This document shows positions 63,522-64,000 of a stretch of 64,000 nt of DNA, piece after piece. The stretch comes from CAYSCS01 sp964429695. GTDB taxonomy: Bacteria > Acidobacteriota > Aminicenantia > Aminicenantales > Aminicenantaceae. Position 1 is the stretch's first letter. Each line of letters begins with the position of its first letter. Position numbers and translations under genes: made by a program. The notes beneath the pieces were generated by a model that was given only the letters and a program-made list of their open reading frames with translations, made no database searches and was not told the origin of the DNA. The stretch spans positions 1 to 64,000 of the forward strand of contig CAYSCS010000087.1 of the NCBI GenBank assembly GCA_964429695.1. Reading direction: 5' to 3'.

Positions 63522-63546
63522 TCTCTTTCCCTCTTAAGAAGATTGA

Positions 63547-63575
63547 AGTATACCCGAACTGCCCTTAAAAAACAA
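63547..63575 (-). promoter_or_regulatory. Candidate sigma-70 promoter of queF
   Basis: Reverse-strand TTGTTT (63575-63570), 17 bp, TATACT (63552-63547). Leader about 20 nt. Confidence 0.5.
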
Positions 63576-63610
63576 CAGACCGGAAGGGCATTGCTCTCTT
63601 CTTCAAGGGG

Positions 63611-63670
63611 GATAATGATTTTTATCTTGAAAAAAATAAGAACAAAGCCTATTATTGAAAATGATATTCA
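63611..63670 (+). promoter_or_regulatory. Two Fur/PerR-box-like dyads between queF and the Fur-family gene
   Basis: TGAAAAT-G-ATATTCA (63656-63670) is a 7-1-7 dyad with one mismatch between its arms; GATAATGATTTTTATC (63611-63626) has GATAA/TTATC ends. Both look like Fur-family operators. The first is about 20 bp before the Fur-family ATG and would allow self-control. Found by eye. Confidence 0.45.
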
Positions 63671-63689
63671 TCATTAAACAAGGATAAAA

Positions 63690-64000
63690 ATGATATCGGA
63701 ATGCCATCGATGGAGGAAAAGGCTCCGCTCTCAAGTCGCAAGATGGACAGTCCCGAGAGAAGCCATCCTGAAAGTTCTTCTTCAAACCTCAAAGCACATG
63801 AGCGCTAAAGAAATATATGCTACTTTGCATAAGATATATCCTGGGATTGGCCTCACCACTGTGTACCGGACTCTGGACCTTCTTTCCCGAGTAGGCGTCA
63901 TCAGCAAGCTTTCTGTAGGTAATGGTCATACCCGTTATGAATATAAATCGGATGAAAAAAAAGAACATCACCACCACCTTATCTGTAATCGCTGTGGCAA
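63690..64000 (+). CDS. Fur-family metalloregulator, cut by the window end
   Basis: N-terminal 103 residues only; the frame runs off the edge. ATG at 63690 with AAGGA five bases away. Winged-helix part: TVPREAILKVLL, SAKEIYATLHK, GLTTVYRTLDLLSRVGVI (DNA-recognition helix), then TRYEYKSDEKKEHHHHLICN with metal-binding His and the first CxxC (CNRC) of the structural Zn site. It could be Fur, PerR or Zur; the C-terminal residues that decide are outside the window. Confidence 0.93.
   Translation, partial: MISECHRWRKRLRSQVARWTVPREAILKVLLQTSKHMSAKEIYATLHKIYPGIGLTTVYRTLDLLSRVGVISKLSVGNGHTRYEYKSDEKKEHHHHLICNRCG

Noticed and set aside
63522..63610. preQ1 riboswitch before queF
   Set aside because: The predicted leader is about 20 nt and no preQ1-I or II core sequence is present; the GCCCTT/AAGGGC dyad is inside the promoter spacer.
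1..64000. CRISPR array, toxin-antitoxin pair, restriction or other defence system, prophage
   Set aside because: No regularly spaced repeats and no recognisable defence, toxin or phage structural genes were seen on either strand.

Overview
The window looks like chromosomal DNA of an A+T-rich, free-living, Gram-negative bacterium that uses the standard bacterial code (TGA ends many genes here, often inside ATGA overlaps). An LPS-type outer membrane is implied by lpxK, an lpxL-like acyltransferase and gmhA. Type IV pilus genes, a Tat translocon and a V/A-type ATPase are also present. The set (V-ATPase, GT-C/TPR membrane proteins, an unusual PEP carboxykinase, DPPR-synthase-like UbiA) fits a deep, mostly uncultured lineage such as Candidatus Aminicenantes or Acidobacteriota-related bacteria. 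That placement is an inference from gene content; no marker gene (16S, ribosomal protein) is present.

Layout. 1-1350: an IS256-family element whose transposase is broken by one in-frame TGA, with an inverted repeat over its start codon. 1.4-15.7 kb, mostly + strand: a small unknown gene, murA, a HIT protein, a UPF0173 hydrolase, a DUF2520 protein, convergent murB, then lpxK-lpxL-like, RNase PH, UDP-glucuronate decarboxylase, a flotillin, an aspartate aminotransferase fused to an HPr-kinase/PEPCK-like domain, and an ATP-type PEPCK overlapping it. 15.7-18.8 kb (-): gmhA, plsC and a GT-C/TPR membrane protein. 19-28 kb (-): a small unknown gene, a long AT-rich gap, a major (pseudo)pilin with its own terminator and a near-perfect sigma-54 promoter, then pilR, pilS, pilC, pilT and pilB. 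28.1-28.4 kb (-): tRNA-Arg(TCT) and tRNA-Pro(TGG). 28.4-36.8 kb (-): mutL, mtaB, purE, purD, an SHMT-like gene and a C-terminal processing protease. 36.9-44.6 kb (+): tatA, tatC, a nucleotide kinase-like gene, dCMP deaminase, a MurQ/GCKR-like double-SIS protein, NamZ and a second GT-C/TPR protein. 44.6-53.6 kb (-): a nine-gene V-ATPase operon (H-I-K-E-C-F-A-B-D) behind an unknown repeat protein. 53.7-59.8 kb (+): queC-queD-queE, YfhO and a GT-C membrane protein. 59.8-63.5 kb (-): DUF362, UbiA-type phosphoribosyltransferase, EamA transporter and queF. 63.69 kb to the end (+): a Fur-family regulator cut by the window edge.

How the genes work together. (i) Aspartate aminotransferase gives oxaloacetate and the overlapping PEPCK turns it into PEP; the aminotransferase carries a C-terminal domain that looks like a degenerate relative of the same kinase fold, so this may be a coupled aspartate-to-PEP module. 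(ii) The response regulator encoded in pilBTCSR probably activates the pilin sigma-54 promoter through dyads upstream. A matching dyad (GACAAWWWTTGTC) overlaps the -35 box of the pilB promoter, suggesting feedback on its own operon. (iii) NamZ with a MurQ-like protein suggests N-acetylmuramic acid salvage, though a key MurQ glutamate appears to be missing. (iv) The V-ATPase rotor subunit keeps all the residues that bind Na+ in Enterococcus NtpK, suggesting a sodium-coupled enzyme. (v) queC/D/E and the distant queF supply queuosine precursors.

Promoters were found by eye from -35/-10 spacing and are tentative unless stated. Hand alignments to known families are from memory of conserved motifs.
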